DNA from: Aldehydirespirator sp965219165
Lineage (GTDB): Bacteria > Actinomycetota > Acidimicrobiia > Acidimicrobiales > Aldehydirespiratoraceae
Assembly (NCBI GenBank): GCA_965219165.1
Contig: CBDCMW010000002.1
Coordinates: forward strand, 2,542,001-2,606,000
Direction: 5' to 3'
DNA: 64,000 nt
This document shows, piece by piece, positions 34,044-42,409 of this stretch. How positions within the stretch are numbered: position 1 is the first letter of the stretch; the number at the start of each line of letters is the position of its first letter. A program made the position numbers and the translations under genes. The notes under the pieces are model-generated. The model ran no database searches. It had not been told where the DNA came from and was given only the letters and a program-made list of their open reading frames with translations.

Positions 34044-34104
34044 CGCGAAGCCCCCCGCTCGGCCGAGCCCGAACTCACGGCGAAGCCCCCCGCTCGGCCG
34101 AACC
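34035..34104. repeat. 35-bp tandem duplication at the CNNM gene junction
   Basis: Two 35-bp copies (34035-34069 and 34070-34104) differ at two positions. The second copy holds the upstream gene's stop in a GTGA overlap; the first holds the start used by the downstream gene. Since 35 is not a multiple of three, the duplication changed which GTG is in frame. Confidence 0.85.
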
Positions 34105-35520
34105 GACCGACGGGCCGGGTCCTGCCGCGGGTCGAGTCCCACCCTCGGCGGGTGCCACCACCCGCACGGTGGCGATGCGCAGCCCGTCCACGGCCACCAC
34201 CTCGAGCCGCCAGCCGTCCACGGTGGCGATCTCCCCTGGCACCGGGATGTGGCCCAGGCGGTCGAGAACCAGGCCGGCCAGCGTCTCGTACGCGCCCTCG
34301 GGCATGGCGAACCCGGTCGCTTCCAGCACCTCGTCGACATGAAGCGACGCCGGCAGCACCGTCGAGCCCCGCGACTCGGCCCGAGTGCGCTCGGGCGTGG
34401 ACGAGTCGTGCTCGTCGTCGATCTCGCCGACGATCTCCTCCAGCACATCCTCCAGAGTGATTATTCCCGCCGTCCCCCCGTGCTCGTCGACCACCACTGC
34501 CAGCTGTCCAGCTCCGGTGCGAAGGTCATCCAGAATGTCGTCGAGATCGCGGGACTCCGGCACGGCCAGCACCGGCTTCATCAGCTGCGACACCGGCGTG
34601 GACGGCCGGTCCTGCACCGGCACCGCGAACAGCGACTTCACGTGGACGACGCCGGCGACGTCGTCGAGATGGCCTGCGATCACCGGGAACCGGGAGTGAC
34701 CGGTGCGCGCGGCCAGGTCCGCTAGGTCGGCCACTGTGGCGTCGGCTGCGATAGCCAGCACCTCGACCCTCGGCACCATGGCGTCGTCGGCCTGCTTGTG
34801 GGCCAGGCGGATCGACCGGGTGAGCAGCCGGACCTCGCCCTCATCGAGCATTCCCTCCTGCCCCGAGGAGACGAAGAGGTGCTCCAGCTCGTCGCGGTCG
34901 GGCAGCGGGTCGATGTCCTCGCGCGGCTCGATCCCGAGGCGGCGCACCATCCAGTTGGCAACGCCGTTGAGGAATGCCACCACCGGTCGGGCCAGCACCC
35001 CGTACGCCGTGGTGGGCACCGCCACCGCCACCGCGGTCCCGTACGGCTTGGTGGTGGCCACGGCCTTGGGCACGAGCTCGCCCAGCACCATGTGCACGAT
35101 CGTGGCTAGGACCAGCGCCACCGCGACCGAAACGCCGGAGGGAGTATCCGACCCGAACAGCGCGTCAATCCCGGGCGCGATCATCGGCGCCAAGGCCGGC
35201 TCGATCATGAAACCGAGCAGCAGCGACGACACCGTGATACCGATCTGCGCCCCGGAGAGGTGGAACGACAGCCGGGCCACGAGACGCTGGACCATCCGGG
35301 CCCGCCGGTCGCCGGCCCCGGCCCGCTCGTCCACTCGGGTCCGATCCACCGTCACCAGAGCGAACTCCATGGCGACGAAAGCGGCAGTGGCTGCTATCAG
35401 CGCGAGAGCGGCCAGAAGCCACAGCGCGATCTCTATCGGTCCTCCCCGGATCGTCGGGCCGTTCAGCCGCGAATCTACCGCACCAGCCCGTAGGTTCCCG
35501 CTCATGTTCGCTGCGCTCAC
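34075..35520 (-). CDS. CNNM/CorC-type transporter-associated protein 1
   Basis: The product is up to 481 residues long: DUF21 membrane domain (FVAMEFALVTVDRTRV, HLSGAQIGITVSSLLLGFMIEP, VLGELVPKAVATTKPYG), two CBS domains (MVPRVEVLAIAADA and IITLEDVLEEIVGEIDDEHD) and a C-terminal CorC_HlyC domain (about residues 375-465). The start is uncertain: GTG 35520 and ATG 35505 both lie in an interspersed repeat, and the first helix only begins near residue 30, so part of the N-terminus may be non-native. The domain set matches proteins often called haemolysin-like. Confidence 0.88.
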   Translation of the reverse strand: MSAANMSGNLRAGAVDSRLNGPTIRGGPIEIALWLLAALALIAATAAFVAMEFALVTVDRTRVDERAGAGDRRARMVQRLVARLSFHLSGAQIGITVSSLLLGFMIEPALAPMIAPGIDALFGSDTPSGVSVAVALVLATIVHMVLGELVPKAVATTKPYGTAVAVAVPTTAYGVLARPVVAFLNGVANWMVRRLGIEPREDIDPLPDRDELEHLFVSSGQEGMLDEGEVRLLTRSIRLAHKQADDAMVPRVEVLAIAADATVADLADLAARTGHSRFPVIAGHLDDVAGVVHVKSLFAVPVQDRPSTPVSQLMKPVLAVPESRDLDDILDDLRTGAGQLAVVVDEHGGTAGIITLEDVLEEIVGEIDDEHDSSTPERTRAESRGSTVLPASLHVDEVLEATGFAMPEGAYETLAGLVLDRLGHIPVPGEIATVDGWRLEVVAVDGLRIATVRVVAPAEGGTRPAAGPGPSVGSAERGASP

Positions 35521-35546
35521 GGGCCGCTCGGGCCACGGCCTCGCTC
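35494..35546 (+). repeat. Interspersed 51-54 bp repeat, copy A
   Basis: This copy spans the divergent gap between the CNNM and ABC genes and is nearly identical to copies at 41661-41711 (inverted) and 47170-47223. The shared core contains TTCGCTGCGCTCACGGGCCG. A second shared module resembling CCGCTCGGCCTCTAG lies at about 35582-35596. Confidence 0.8.
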
Positions 35547-35593
35547 AACGCTTCGAAATTCGGTCCCAAACTGCGGTCCACCCGCTCGGCCTC

Positions 35594-35599
35594 TAGTTT
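35594..35599 (+). promoter_or_regulatory. -10 box of leaderless ABC exporter operon
   Basis: TAGTTT ends 6 nt before ATG 35606. Its TAG comes from the end of the second module of repeat copy A. Confidence 0.5.
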
Positions 35600-35605
35600 G
35601 ACCTG

Positions 35606-37441
35606 ATGCCGTCGCCAGGCTTGCACCCGGATCGCAGCCGCGGATGGATCCGGCGGATCCTGCCGGTTGTGGCCCGGCACAAGCGGGTGTTCGCGGCCGC
35701 CATCGTGGCCGGTTTGGCCTCGGTGGCGACCACGGCGGCCGTGCCGGTGGTGATCGGCCAGGGCGTGGACTCGGCCGCGGCCGGTGAGGCGCTGCGACCG
35801 TGGGTGGTCGCCCTGGCCACTCTGGCCGCCGTCCGCTTCGTGCTGGGCTTCGCCTACCGCTACGGGCTGTTCCGCTCTGCGCACAGCATCGAGGCCGATC
35901 TGCGCAACCTCGTCTACGAGCGCCTCACCGAGCTGTCGTTCTCCTATTGGGACAGGACCCAGACAGGTCAGGTCATCTCGCGGGCCAACAGTGACATCCG
36001 CTCCATCCAGCTGCTGTTCGCGTTCGGCCCTCTCGTGGCCATGCAGCTGGCGTTGCTGGCCATGGGGATGGCCGCGATGCTCGTTCTGTCGCTGCCGCTG
36101 ACCCTGGTCGCCATGGCACCGCTGCCGCTGGTGCTGTACGTGGGCCTCAGGCTGCGGAACAGGGTCTTCCCCCTGACCTGGGTGACGCAGGCCCGCATGG
36201 CCGATCTGGCCATGATCGTGGACGAGAACATCCAGGGCGCCCAGGTGGTGCGCACCTTCGCCCAGGAGCGGGCTCAGGTGGAGCTGCTGGCCCGGTCGGC
36301 TCGCCGGCTGCGCTGGGCTGGCACGGCCACCGCCGACGCGCGGGCCCTCCACGCACCCCTCATGGAGGCGCTGCCCCGGTTCGGCCTGGCCCTGGTGCTG
36401 CTGACCGGTGGGCTGCTGGCGATCGACGGCCGCATCGCGGTGGGCGACATCGTCACCTTCAACGCCTACGTGCTGATCATGGCCGCCCCGTTCCGGATGA
36501 TCGGCTTCGTTCTCATCCAATGGCAGCGCGCCTCGGCAGCCGCCCAACGCGTGTTCGAGATCCTCGACGAGACCCCCGAGATCACCGAGCCCGCCGACGC
36601 CGTGCCCCTGACAGAGCCGGCAGGCCGCGTCGAGCTCGACGATGTGACGTTCACCTACGCCACCGGAGACGGCACGTCGGTCATCGACGGCTTCTCGCTG
36701 ACCGTCGAGCCCGGCGAGACGGTGGCGGTGGTGGGCCGCACCGGAAGCGGAAAGAGCACCATCGGGCGGCTGCTGCCCCGGTTCTACGACGTGGACCGAG
36801 GCGCGGTGCGCATCGACGGTGTCGACGTGCGGGACCTGCGCATCTCGGATCTGCGCCGGGCCGTGACGGTAGTGACCGACGATCCCTTCCTGTTCGCGGC
36901 CAGCGTCCGCGAGAACGTGGCCTTCGCCCGCCCCAACGCCGACGAGGCCTCGGTGGCCGTCGCGCTGGTCGACGCCGCCGCGGGGGACTTCGTGACGGCC
37001 ATGCCCCTCGGGGCCGAGACGAGGCTCGGCGAGCGGGGCTCGACCATCTCCGGCGGCCAGCGCCAGCGCCTCGCCATCGCCCGCGCCCTGGTCGCGGACC
37101 CCGCCGTGCTGGTGCTGGACGATGCCACCAGCGCCATCGACACAGGAGTGGAGGAGCGCATCCACTCGGCCCTGCGCCAGCGCCGCTCCCAGCGCACCAC
37201 GATCCTGATCGCCCATCGCCTCTCTACGATCGCGCTGGCCGACCGGGTCGTGTTCATCACCGGCGGCAAGGTGGCGGCCACCGGCAGCCACCGTCATCTG
37301 TTGAGCACTGTGCCCGCCTACGCCGAGGTGCTCACCGACATCGGCGCCACCGAGGACACCTCCGACGCCGCCCGTTCCGGCGGGCCCGCGCCCGTCGACC
37401 CAGACCGCGCCGCCACGGCCACTCCGGCGCCTCCCGAGTGA
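35606..37441 (+). CDS. Heterodimeric ABC exporter, half-transporter with degenerate site
   Basis: The 611-residue protein has a six-helix type I exporter membrane domain (residues about 20-310) and an ATPase domain: Walker A GRTGSGKSTIG, signature ISGGQRQRLA and Walker B LVLDDATSAID. The catalytic Glu after Walker B is Asp, so this half has a weak catalytic site. Its canonical signature would serve the partner's active site. The end is Ala/Pro-rich. TGA overlaps the next gene's ATG. Substrates of such exporters include drugs, lipids and peptides and are not predictable here. Confidence 0.92.
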   Translation: MPSPGLHPDRSRGWIRRILPVVARHKRVFAAAIVAGLASVATTAAVPVVIGQGVDSAAAGEALRPWVVALATLAAVRFVLGFAYRYGLFRSAHSIEADLRNLVYERLTELSFSYWDRTQTGQVISRANSDIRSIQLLFAFGPLVAMQLALLAMGMAAMLVLSLPLTLVAMAPLPLVLYVGLRLRNRVFPLTWVTQARMADLAMIVDENIQGAQVVRTFAQERAQVELLARSARRLRWAGTATADARALHAPLMEALPRFGLALVLLTGGLLAIDGRIAVGDIVTFNAYVLIMAAPFRMIGFVLIQWQRASAAAQRVFEILDETPEITEPADAVPLTEPAGRVELDDVTFTYATGDGTSVIDGFSLTVEPGETVAVVGRTGSGKSTIGRLLPRFYDVDRGAVRIDGVDVRDLRISDLRRAVTVVTDDPFLFAASVRENVAFARPNADEASVAVALVDAAAGDFVTAMPLGAETRLGERGSTISGGQRQRLAIARALVADPAVLVLDDATSAIDTGVEERIHSALRQRRSQRTTILIAHRLSTIALADRVVFITGGKVAATGSHRHLLSTVPAYAEVLTDIGATEDTSDAARSGGPAPVDPDRAATATPAPPE

Positions 37442-39510
37442 TGTTCCAGTCGCCGGTCGGAATGCGCAGCGGGCCGACCTCGGTCCAGGCCGCCGCCCAG
37501 GCCGGTCTGCCCCACGCGGACGTGCCCGGCGGCCTGAGGGCCCGGGTGGAGCGGGTGCTGGCCGACGAGCCGGACCATCCCGACCCCACGGTGCGATGGT
37601 CCCGCGTCCCCGACGAAGCCGACCGCCGATTCGGGCTGGGGCGGTTCCTGTGGCCCCACCGCTACCGGCTGGCGGTCGCCTTCTTGATGGTGGCGGTCGA
37701 GACGGTCGCAATCCAACTCGGCCCCGTGCTCACCCAGATCGGCGTGGACCACGGCATCCTGGCCCGCGACCGCAGCGTGGTGGTGACCGCGGCAATGGTC
37801 TATGTGGGCCTGCTGGCACTGGCCGCTGCGGCCGGCGCGGCCCGGGTGGCGTTCACGGGCAGGCTCGGCGAGCAGCTCTTGGAGCGATTGCGCATCCGCA
37901 CGTTCGGGCACATGCAGCGCCAGGGAATGGACTTCCACACCGGCGAGAGGGCGGGCGTGCTGCTAACCCGCATGACCTCCGACATCGAAGCGCTGTCGGT
38001 GCTCTTCAACGAGGGCATCGTCAACTTCGCGGTCCAGGCCCTCACCCTGGCGGTGATCACCGTCCTGCTGTTCAATTACGACCCGCTGCTCGCTCTCGTC
38101 ACCCTGGCCGCGGCAGTGCCGCCCACGCTCGCGTCCTCGCTGTGGTTCCGGGGCCGGTCAGCAGCCGACTACCGCAGCGTGCGCGACCGCATCGGCGAGT
38201 TGCTGGGCAACCTCCAGGAGTCGCTGGCCGGCATCCGGGTGATCGCCGCGCACGATCGACGGGCCGTCAATGTTGCCGAGCACCGCCGGGTGGTGAATCG
38301 TCACCGCGACGCCAACCTGCGGGCCTCTCGAGCCAACTCCCTCTACGGGCCGGGCAGCGAGGCGATCGGCATCGCCACCCAGGCGGTGCTGCTGGCGGTG
38401 GGCGGAGCCATGACCGCGAGCGGCCGGATCACGGTGGGCGAGCTCGCCGCCTACTTGCTGTTCCTCACCGCCTTCTTCGCGCCGGTCCAGGCCCTGGTGC
38501 AGCTCTACAACTCCTACCAGCAGGGAGGCGCGGCCATCGCCAAGCTGCAAGAGTTGTTCAGGACCGAACCGAGTGTCACGGAGCGTTCCGGCGCGGCCGT
38601 GCTCGCCCCTGTACGCGGCGAGATCGTCTTCGACGACGTGTCCTTCTCGTACAGCCCCGACCGCGAGGTCCTCCACAATGTGAGCCTGCACGTCTCGCCG
38701 GGCGAGACGATCGCATTGGTGGGCGAGACCGGCGCGGGCAAATCGACCATCGCCCGGCTCATCGTGCGGCTGTACGACCCGACGGCCGGCTCGGTACGCA
38801 TCGACGGCCATGACCTGCGCGACGCCACCCTCACCAGCCTGCGGTCCCAGATCGGGGTGGTGGTTCAGGAGCCGTTCCTGTTCGCGGGCACGGTGCGCGA
38901 CAACGTGGGCTTCGCCCGCCCGGGGGCAAGCGACGCCGAGCTGCGCCAAGCGCTGCGTGCCGTCGGAATAGAGGATGTGGTGGAGCGTCTCGGCGGCCTC
39001 GACGGCACCGTCCATGAGCGCGGGGCCACGCTGTCGGCCGGCGAGCGGCAGCTGCTGGCGCTGGCGCGCACTTTCGTGTCCCAGCCGCGGGTGCTGGTGC
39101 TCGACGAGGCCACCAGCAACCTCGACCTGCGGTCGGAGGCCCAGATCGAGCAGGCTCTCGACGTGCTGTTGAGCGGGCGCACCGCGGTGGTGATCGCCCA
39201 TCGCCTCGCCACAGCCCGTCGAGCGGATCGCATCGCGGTGGTCGACGGGGGTCGGATCGTCGAAATCGGAAGCCACGACGAGCTGGTGGCGGCGGGCGGG
39301 CGCTACGCCACGATGTTCAAGATGTGGCAGAGCCACGCCGAAAGAACCCAGCCCGAAGGAGACCAGCCCGAGGACGACCAGCCCGAAGGAGACCAGCCCG
39401 AAGGAGACCAGCCCGAAGGAGACCAGCCCGAGGACGACCAGCCCGAAGGAGACCAGCCCGAGGACGACCAGCCCGAGGACGACCAGGAGCGGGGGCGCGC
39501 GGACCTGTGA
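37441..39510 (+). CDS. Heterodimeric ABC exporter, catalytic half-transporter with QPEGD tail
   Basis: The 689-residue partner has an N-terminal extension of about 65 residues, six membrane helices (about 75-370) and an ATPase domain with Walker A GETGAGKSTIA, signature LSAGERQLLA (canonical would be LSGGQ) and Walker B LVLDEATSNLD with the catalytic Glu. The deviating signature pairs with the degenerate Walker B of the first half, so one of the two composite sites is inactive, as in TM287/288. The C-terminus ends in nine QPE[G/D]D repeats. ATG 37441 and the stop at 39510 overlap both neighbours. Confidence 0.92.
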   Translation: MFQSPVGMRSGPTSVQAAAQAGLPHADVPGGLRARVERVLADEPDHPDPTVRWSRVPDEADRRFGLGRFLWPHRYRLAVAFLMVAVETVAIQLGPVLTQIGVDHGILARDRSVVVTAAMVYVGLLALAAAAGAARVAFTGRLGEQLLERLRIRTFGHMQRQGMDFHTGERAGVLLTRMTSDIEALSVLFNEGIVNFAVQALTLAVITVLLFNYDPLLALVTLAAAVPPTLASSLWFRGRSAADYRSVRDRIGELLGNLQESLAGIRVIAAHDRRAVNVAEHRRVVNRHRDANLRASRANSLYGPGSEAIGIATQAVLLAVGGAMTASGRITVGELAAYLLFLTAFFAPVQALVQLYNSYQQGGAAIAKLQELFRTEPSVTERSGAAVLAPVRGEIVFDDVSFSYSPDREVLHNVSLHVSPGETIALVGETGAGKSTIARLIVRLYDPTAGSVRIDGHDLRDATLTSLRSQIGVVVQEPFLFAGTVRDNVGFARPGASDAELRQALRAVGIEDVVERLGGLDGTVHERGATLSAGERQLLALARTFVSQPRVLVLDEATSNLDLRSEAQIEQALDVLLSGRTAVVIAHRLATARRADRIAVVDGGRIVEIGSHDELVAAGGRYATMFKMWQSHAERTQPEGDQPEDDQPEGDQPEGDQPEGDQPEDDQPEGDQPEDDQPEDDQERGRADL
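39349..39483 (+). repeat. Nine 15-bp repeats coding for QPE[G/D]D
   Basis: Nine tandem 15-bp units alternate between codons for QPEGD and QPEDD, giving a strongly acidic tail on the second half-transporter. The units are nearly identical in DNA, which suggests slippage-driven expansion. Confidence 0.9.
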
Positions 39511-40334
39511 CGACGGACCGACCACCGACGCCGCCCGCGGTGATGGACGGCGCAGTGCTGGCGCTTCGGGGAGTGGGACGCACCATTGACGGCACGCAGG
39601 TACTGCGAGGCGTCGACTGGGAGGTTCGCCAGAGTCAGAGATGGGTGGTGCTCGGCCCGAACGGCTCGGGCAAGACCACCCTCGTGCGCATCGCGACCAT
39701 GTGGGAGCACCCCTCGACCGGCGTCGTCGAGTTGCTCGGCCAGCGTCTGGGGCGCACCGATGTGCGACGGCTGCGGGCCGGCGTCGGTTTCACCAGCGCA
39801 GCGATGGCCGACATGCTGAGGCCGTCGCTGACCGCAGCGGAGGTGGTGATGACGGCCAAGCACGCCGCGCTGGAGCCGTGGTGGCACCGCTACGACGCTG
39901 CCGACACCGGCCGGGCCCGGGCCGCCCTGGAGCGCGTCGGTTGCGGGCACCGCTCCCACCAGCGCTTCGGGACGCTGTCCTCCGGCGAGCGGCAGCGGGT
40001 ACTGCTGGCGCGGGCCCTGTCGCTGGAGCCGGGGGTCGTAGTCCTCGACGAGCCCAATGCCGGGCTCGACCTGGGCGGCCGCGAGGAGCTGATCGTCCTG
40101 CTGAGCAGCCTGGCGGCGGACCCGGACACGCCGCCGCTGGTGCTGGTGACCCACCACGCTGATGAGATACCCGACGGGTTCACCCACGCGCTGCTGCTCA
40201 GAGACGGCGCGGTGCTGGCCTCGGGGCCGATGGACGAGGCGCTGACGAGCGCCAACCTCTCGGAGTGCTTCGGGCTCGACCTCACGCTGGAGCGCCGGCA
40301 CGGCCGCTGGACGGCCCGCGCTGCAAGGAGCTAG
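39507..40334 (+). CDS. Solitary ABC ATPase (ModF/YlmA-like)
   Basis: The 275-residue cytoplasmic ATPase starts at a GTG overlapping the previous stop (GTGA). Walker A is GPNGSGKTTLV, the signature LSSGERQRVLLARAL, Walker B VVVLDEPNAGLDLGG, and the switch His lies in LVTHHADEIPDGFTHALLL. It has no membrane domain. The wording around the His switch (HHADEIP) matches YlmA/ModF-like ATPases whose partners are unknown. Co-transcription with the exporter suggests a related role, but it is not an obvious third subunit. Confidence 0.88.
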   Translation: MTTDRPPTPPAVMDGAVLALRGVGRTIDGTQVLRGVDWEVRQSQRWVVLGPNGSGKTTLVRIATMWEHPSTGVVELLGQRLGRTDVRRLRAGVGFTSAAMADMLRPSLTAAEVVMTAKHAALEPWWHRYDAADTGRARAALERVGCGHRSHQRFGTLSSGERQRVLLARALSLEPGVVVLDEPNAGLDLGGREELIVLLSSLAADPDTPPLVLVTHHADEIPDGFTHALLLRDGAVLASGPMDEALTSANLSECFGLDLTLERRHGRWTARAARS

Positions 40335-40406
40335 CCGGGAACCGTCCAGACGCCGACTTCGAACGATGCGTGCCATGACACCCGCCCATGTGTCCGCTCC
40401 GTCAGG

Positions 40407-41600
40407 TCAAGCGAGATCCGCTGTCACGACATCAGCCAGAGCGGCGATGCCTGCTGCGATGTCGTCAGACCGCAGATGGCCGAAGCACAGGCGCATGCGG
40501 CTCGCTCCGTAGCCAGGATCGGTGCACCATCCCGATCCGGGGTTGAACTCGACTCCCCTGGCGGCCGCGGGCGCCACGAGCCGGTCCGTGTCGAGGCCGT
40601 CACGCAGCGCCACCCACACGAAGATCCCGCCCCACGGTTCCTCGAAGGAGGCGAGCTCCGGAAGGTTGTCCCGCAGCGCCCCGCAGATGGCGTCGCACTT
40701 GCCTCGCAAGACCGCGGTGAGCGCGTCGACGTGGTCGTCGAAGTGGGCCGCCCCGTACTCCGCCACCACGATCTGCTCCAGCGCGCCCGACCCCGCATCG
40801 GTCTTCAACGCCAGCAGCCGGCTCATCATCGGCCAGTCGGCCACGATGTAGCCCAGCCGCAGTGCCGGGGCCAGCGTCTTGGAGAACGATCCGCAGTACA
40901 GGACCCGGCCGCCACCGGCGTCCAACGAGCGGATCGTCGGCGGTCGCCGCCCGTCGAACACCAGGTCGGCGTAGCAGTCGTCCTCGAAGATGGCTACGTC
41001 GTAGCGACGGGCTGTCTCCAGCAGTTCGAGCCGGCGATCCACCGGCATCACCGTGCCCGTGGGGTTCTGCACAGTCGGGATCGTGTAGATGAACTTCGGG
41101 CGCCGGCCTTGGCGGGCCAGGGACTCCAGCACGTCGTTGAGATGATCGACGCTCATCCCGTCGGAGTCGAGCCCGACTCCGTGCACGTCCGCCCCCAGGG
41201 CGGCCAGACGGCTCAGGGTGCCCGCGTAGGTCGCCTCCTCCACGATCACCGGGTCCCCGGGGGAGACCAGCGCGGCGTTCACCAGGTCGAGGGCCTGCAG
41301 CGAGCCGGACGTCACCAGGACCTCCGATGGGTCGGTGGCCATGTGCGCCCTGCGGTCGAGGGCCTCGGAGATGAACTCCCTCAAAGGCAGATGGCCCTGG
41401 GGGCTCCCTCCGAGGTTGTAGCGGGCCAGAGCCGGACCATGACGGGCCAACGCAGCCGCCGCGGCCTCGGCGAACCCGCCGAACGGCACGCTGGCAGGGT
41501 CGTTGTGGCCGCCGACGAAATTGTACGGCGGGTCCCCGACCCAACCGGCTTCCCCGTCGGCGAGCCCCGGCCTCAGCAGAGCCGTCATGTCGAAGCTCAC
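40407..41600 (-). CDS. PLP-dependent aminotransferase, class I/II (LysN/MocR-core-like)
   Basis: The 397-residue fold-type I enzyme has LVTSGSLQALDLVNAAL, NPTGTVMP, EDDCYADLVF and SFSKTLAPALRLGYI with the PLP-binding Lys. It resembles 2-aminoadipate aminotransferases and the catalytic half of MocR regulators but has no N-terminal helix-turn-helix. GTG 41600 (MSFDMTALL) is favoured by a -10 box TAACTT ending 7 nt upstream. The substrate amino acid is not predictable. Confidence 0.9.
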   Translation of the reverse strand: MSFDMTALLRPGLADGEAGWVGDPPYNFVGGHNDPASVPFGGFAEAAAAALARHGPALARYNLGGSPQGHLPLREFISEALDRRAHMATDPSEVLVTSGSLQALDLVNAALVSPGDPVIVEEATYAGTLSRLAALGADVHGVGLDSDGMSVDHLNDVLESLARQGRRPKFIYTIPTVQNPTGTVMPVDRRLELLETARRYDVAIFEDDCYADLVFDGRRPPTIRSLDAGGGRVLYCGSFSKTLAPALRLGYIVADWPMMSRLLALKTDAGSGALEQIVVAEYGAAHFDDHVDALTAVLRGKCDAICGALRDNLPELASFEEPWGGIFVWVALRDGLDTDRLVAPAAARGVEFNPGSGWCTDPGYGASRMRLCFGHLRSDDIAAGIAALADVVTADLA

Positions 41601-41607
41601 CGGCGGA

Positions 41608-41613
41608 AAGTTA
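41608..41613 (-). promoter_or_regulatory. -10 box of leaderless aminotransferase gene
   Basis: On the minus strand TAACTT ends 7 nt before GTG 41600; no ribosome binding site is present. Confidence 0.5.
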
Positions 41614-41660
41614 CCGGCAGACTGGAACCGCTTCTAATCGGGAGTCCAGAGGCCGAGCGG

Positions 41661-41711
41661 GCGAGGCCGTGGCCCGAGCGGCCCGTGAGCGCAGCGAACA
41701 AGAGCGGGAAC
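41661..41711 (-). repeat. Interspersed 51-54 bp repeat, copy B
   Basis: This copy is inverted relative to copies A and C. It lies in the gap between the aminotransferase start and the thiN end, with the CCGCTCGGCCTCTGG module immediately beside it at about 41646-41660. Confidence 0.8.
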
Positions 41712-41730
41712 GACGCGGAGCGGGGGGTGT

Positions 41731-42363
41731 TCAGTCCCGGTCGGTCGCGGGCTGCACAACGAGCACGACGCCCTCGACGACGTCGAGCGTGGCGGGAGCG
41801 CCGATGATCACGTTGGAGACTCCGCGGGCGGACGTGGGACTCAGCCACTCGTCGGTGAGCGGATACTCGAGGCCCGCCGAGGACGCGATCCGAGCCGGAC
41901 CTCCCACGGCCAGCAGCGAGACCGTATCGCCGATCTGACCCGCCAGCCGGCGCGGGCCCCGCAGCACGTCTATGTGGGCCCCGTCGACTGTCGCCGACAC
42001 GTCCATGTCGGCCCATCGGGGCGACGCCAACACCAAGAGGTTGGCGACGGCGTGGTCCAAGCGCCCTGAGCCCGACACGATGACGTGAACCTCCGATGCC
42101 CGCCGGCAGGCGAACTCCAGAGCCAGCTCAAGGTCCGTGGAGTCCTTGCGGACGGGGTGCGCCTCGATCTCCGCGCCCATGCCGCGGGCCCATTCCAGCG
42201 AGGCCGCGCTGGCACTGTCCAGGTCCCCCACCACGGCGTGCACGGGCCAGCCCGCGCTCCGGGCCGCTTCCAGCCCGCCGTCGGCCGCCACTACCAGATC
42301 GGCAGGGGGCGGTGCTGGGAGTGCATCCGACGGGCGTGCTGCTACCACCAGCGCCCGTCGCAT
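41731..42363 (-). CDS. thiN: Thiamine diphosphokinase-like protein
   Basis: The 210-residue protein has the thiamine pyrophosphokinase catalytic pattern: VVAADGG, AVVGDLDSAS and RKDSTDLELALEFA, then the C-terminal beta domain (GDTVSLLAVGG, LEYPLTDEWLSPTSARGVSN). It should transfer pyrophosphate from ATP to thiamine. No THI-box is evident upstream. ATG 42363 is preferred; the frame continues into the M23 gene. It starts 46 bp after the M23 stop on the same strand. The symbol is by family motif. Confidence 0.85.
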   Translation of the reverse strand: MRRALVVAARPSDALPAPPPADLVVAADGGLEAARSAGWPVHAVVGDLDSASAASLEWARGMGAEIEAHPVRKDSTDLELALEFACRRASEVHVIVSGSGRLDHAVANLLVLASPRWADMDVSATVDGAHIDVLRGPRRLAGQIGDTVSLLAVGGPARIASSAGLEYPLTDEWLSPTSARGVSNVIIGAPATLDVVEGVVLVVQPATDRD

Positions 42364-42409
42364 GGTCACGGCACGCGCATTGCGGGCTGGCGCATCGCGG
42401 GCCCCTGCA

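Noticed and set aside
35165..37711. An 848-codon minus-strand open frame over the ABC exporter
   Set aside because: The plus strand carries Walker A/B and signature motifs in frame; the minus frame is a shadow typical of high-GC DNA.
42364..42409. TPP riboswitch before thiN
   Set aside because: The gap to the M23 stop is only 46 bp and shows no THI-box sequence.
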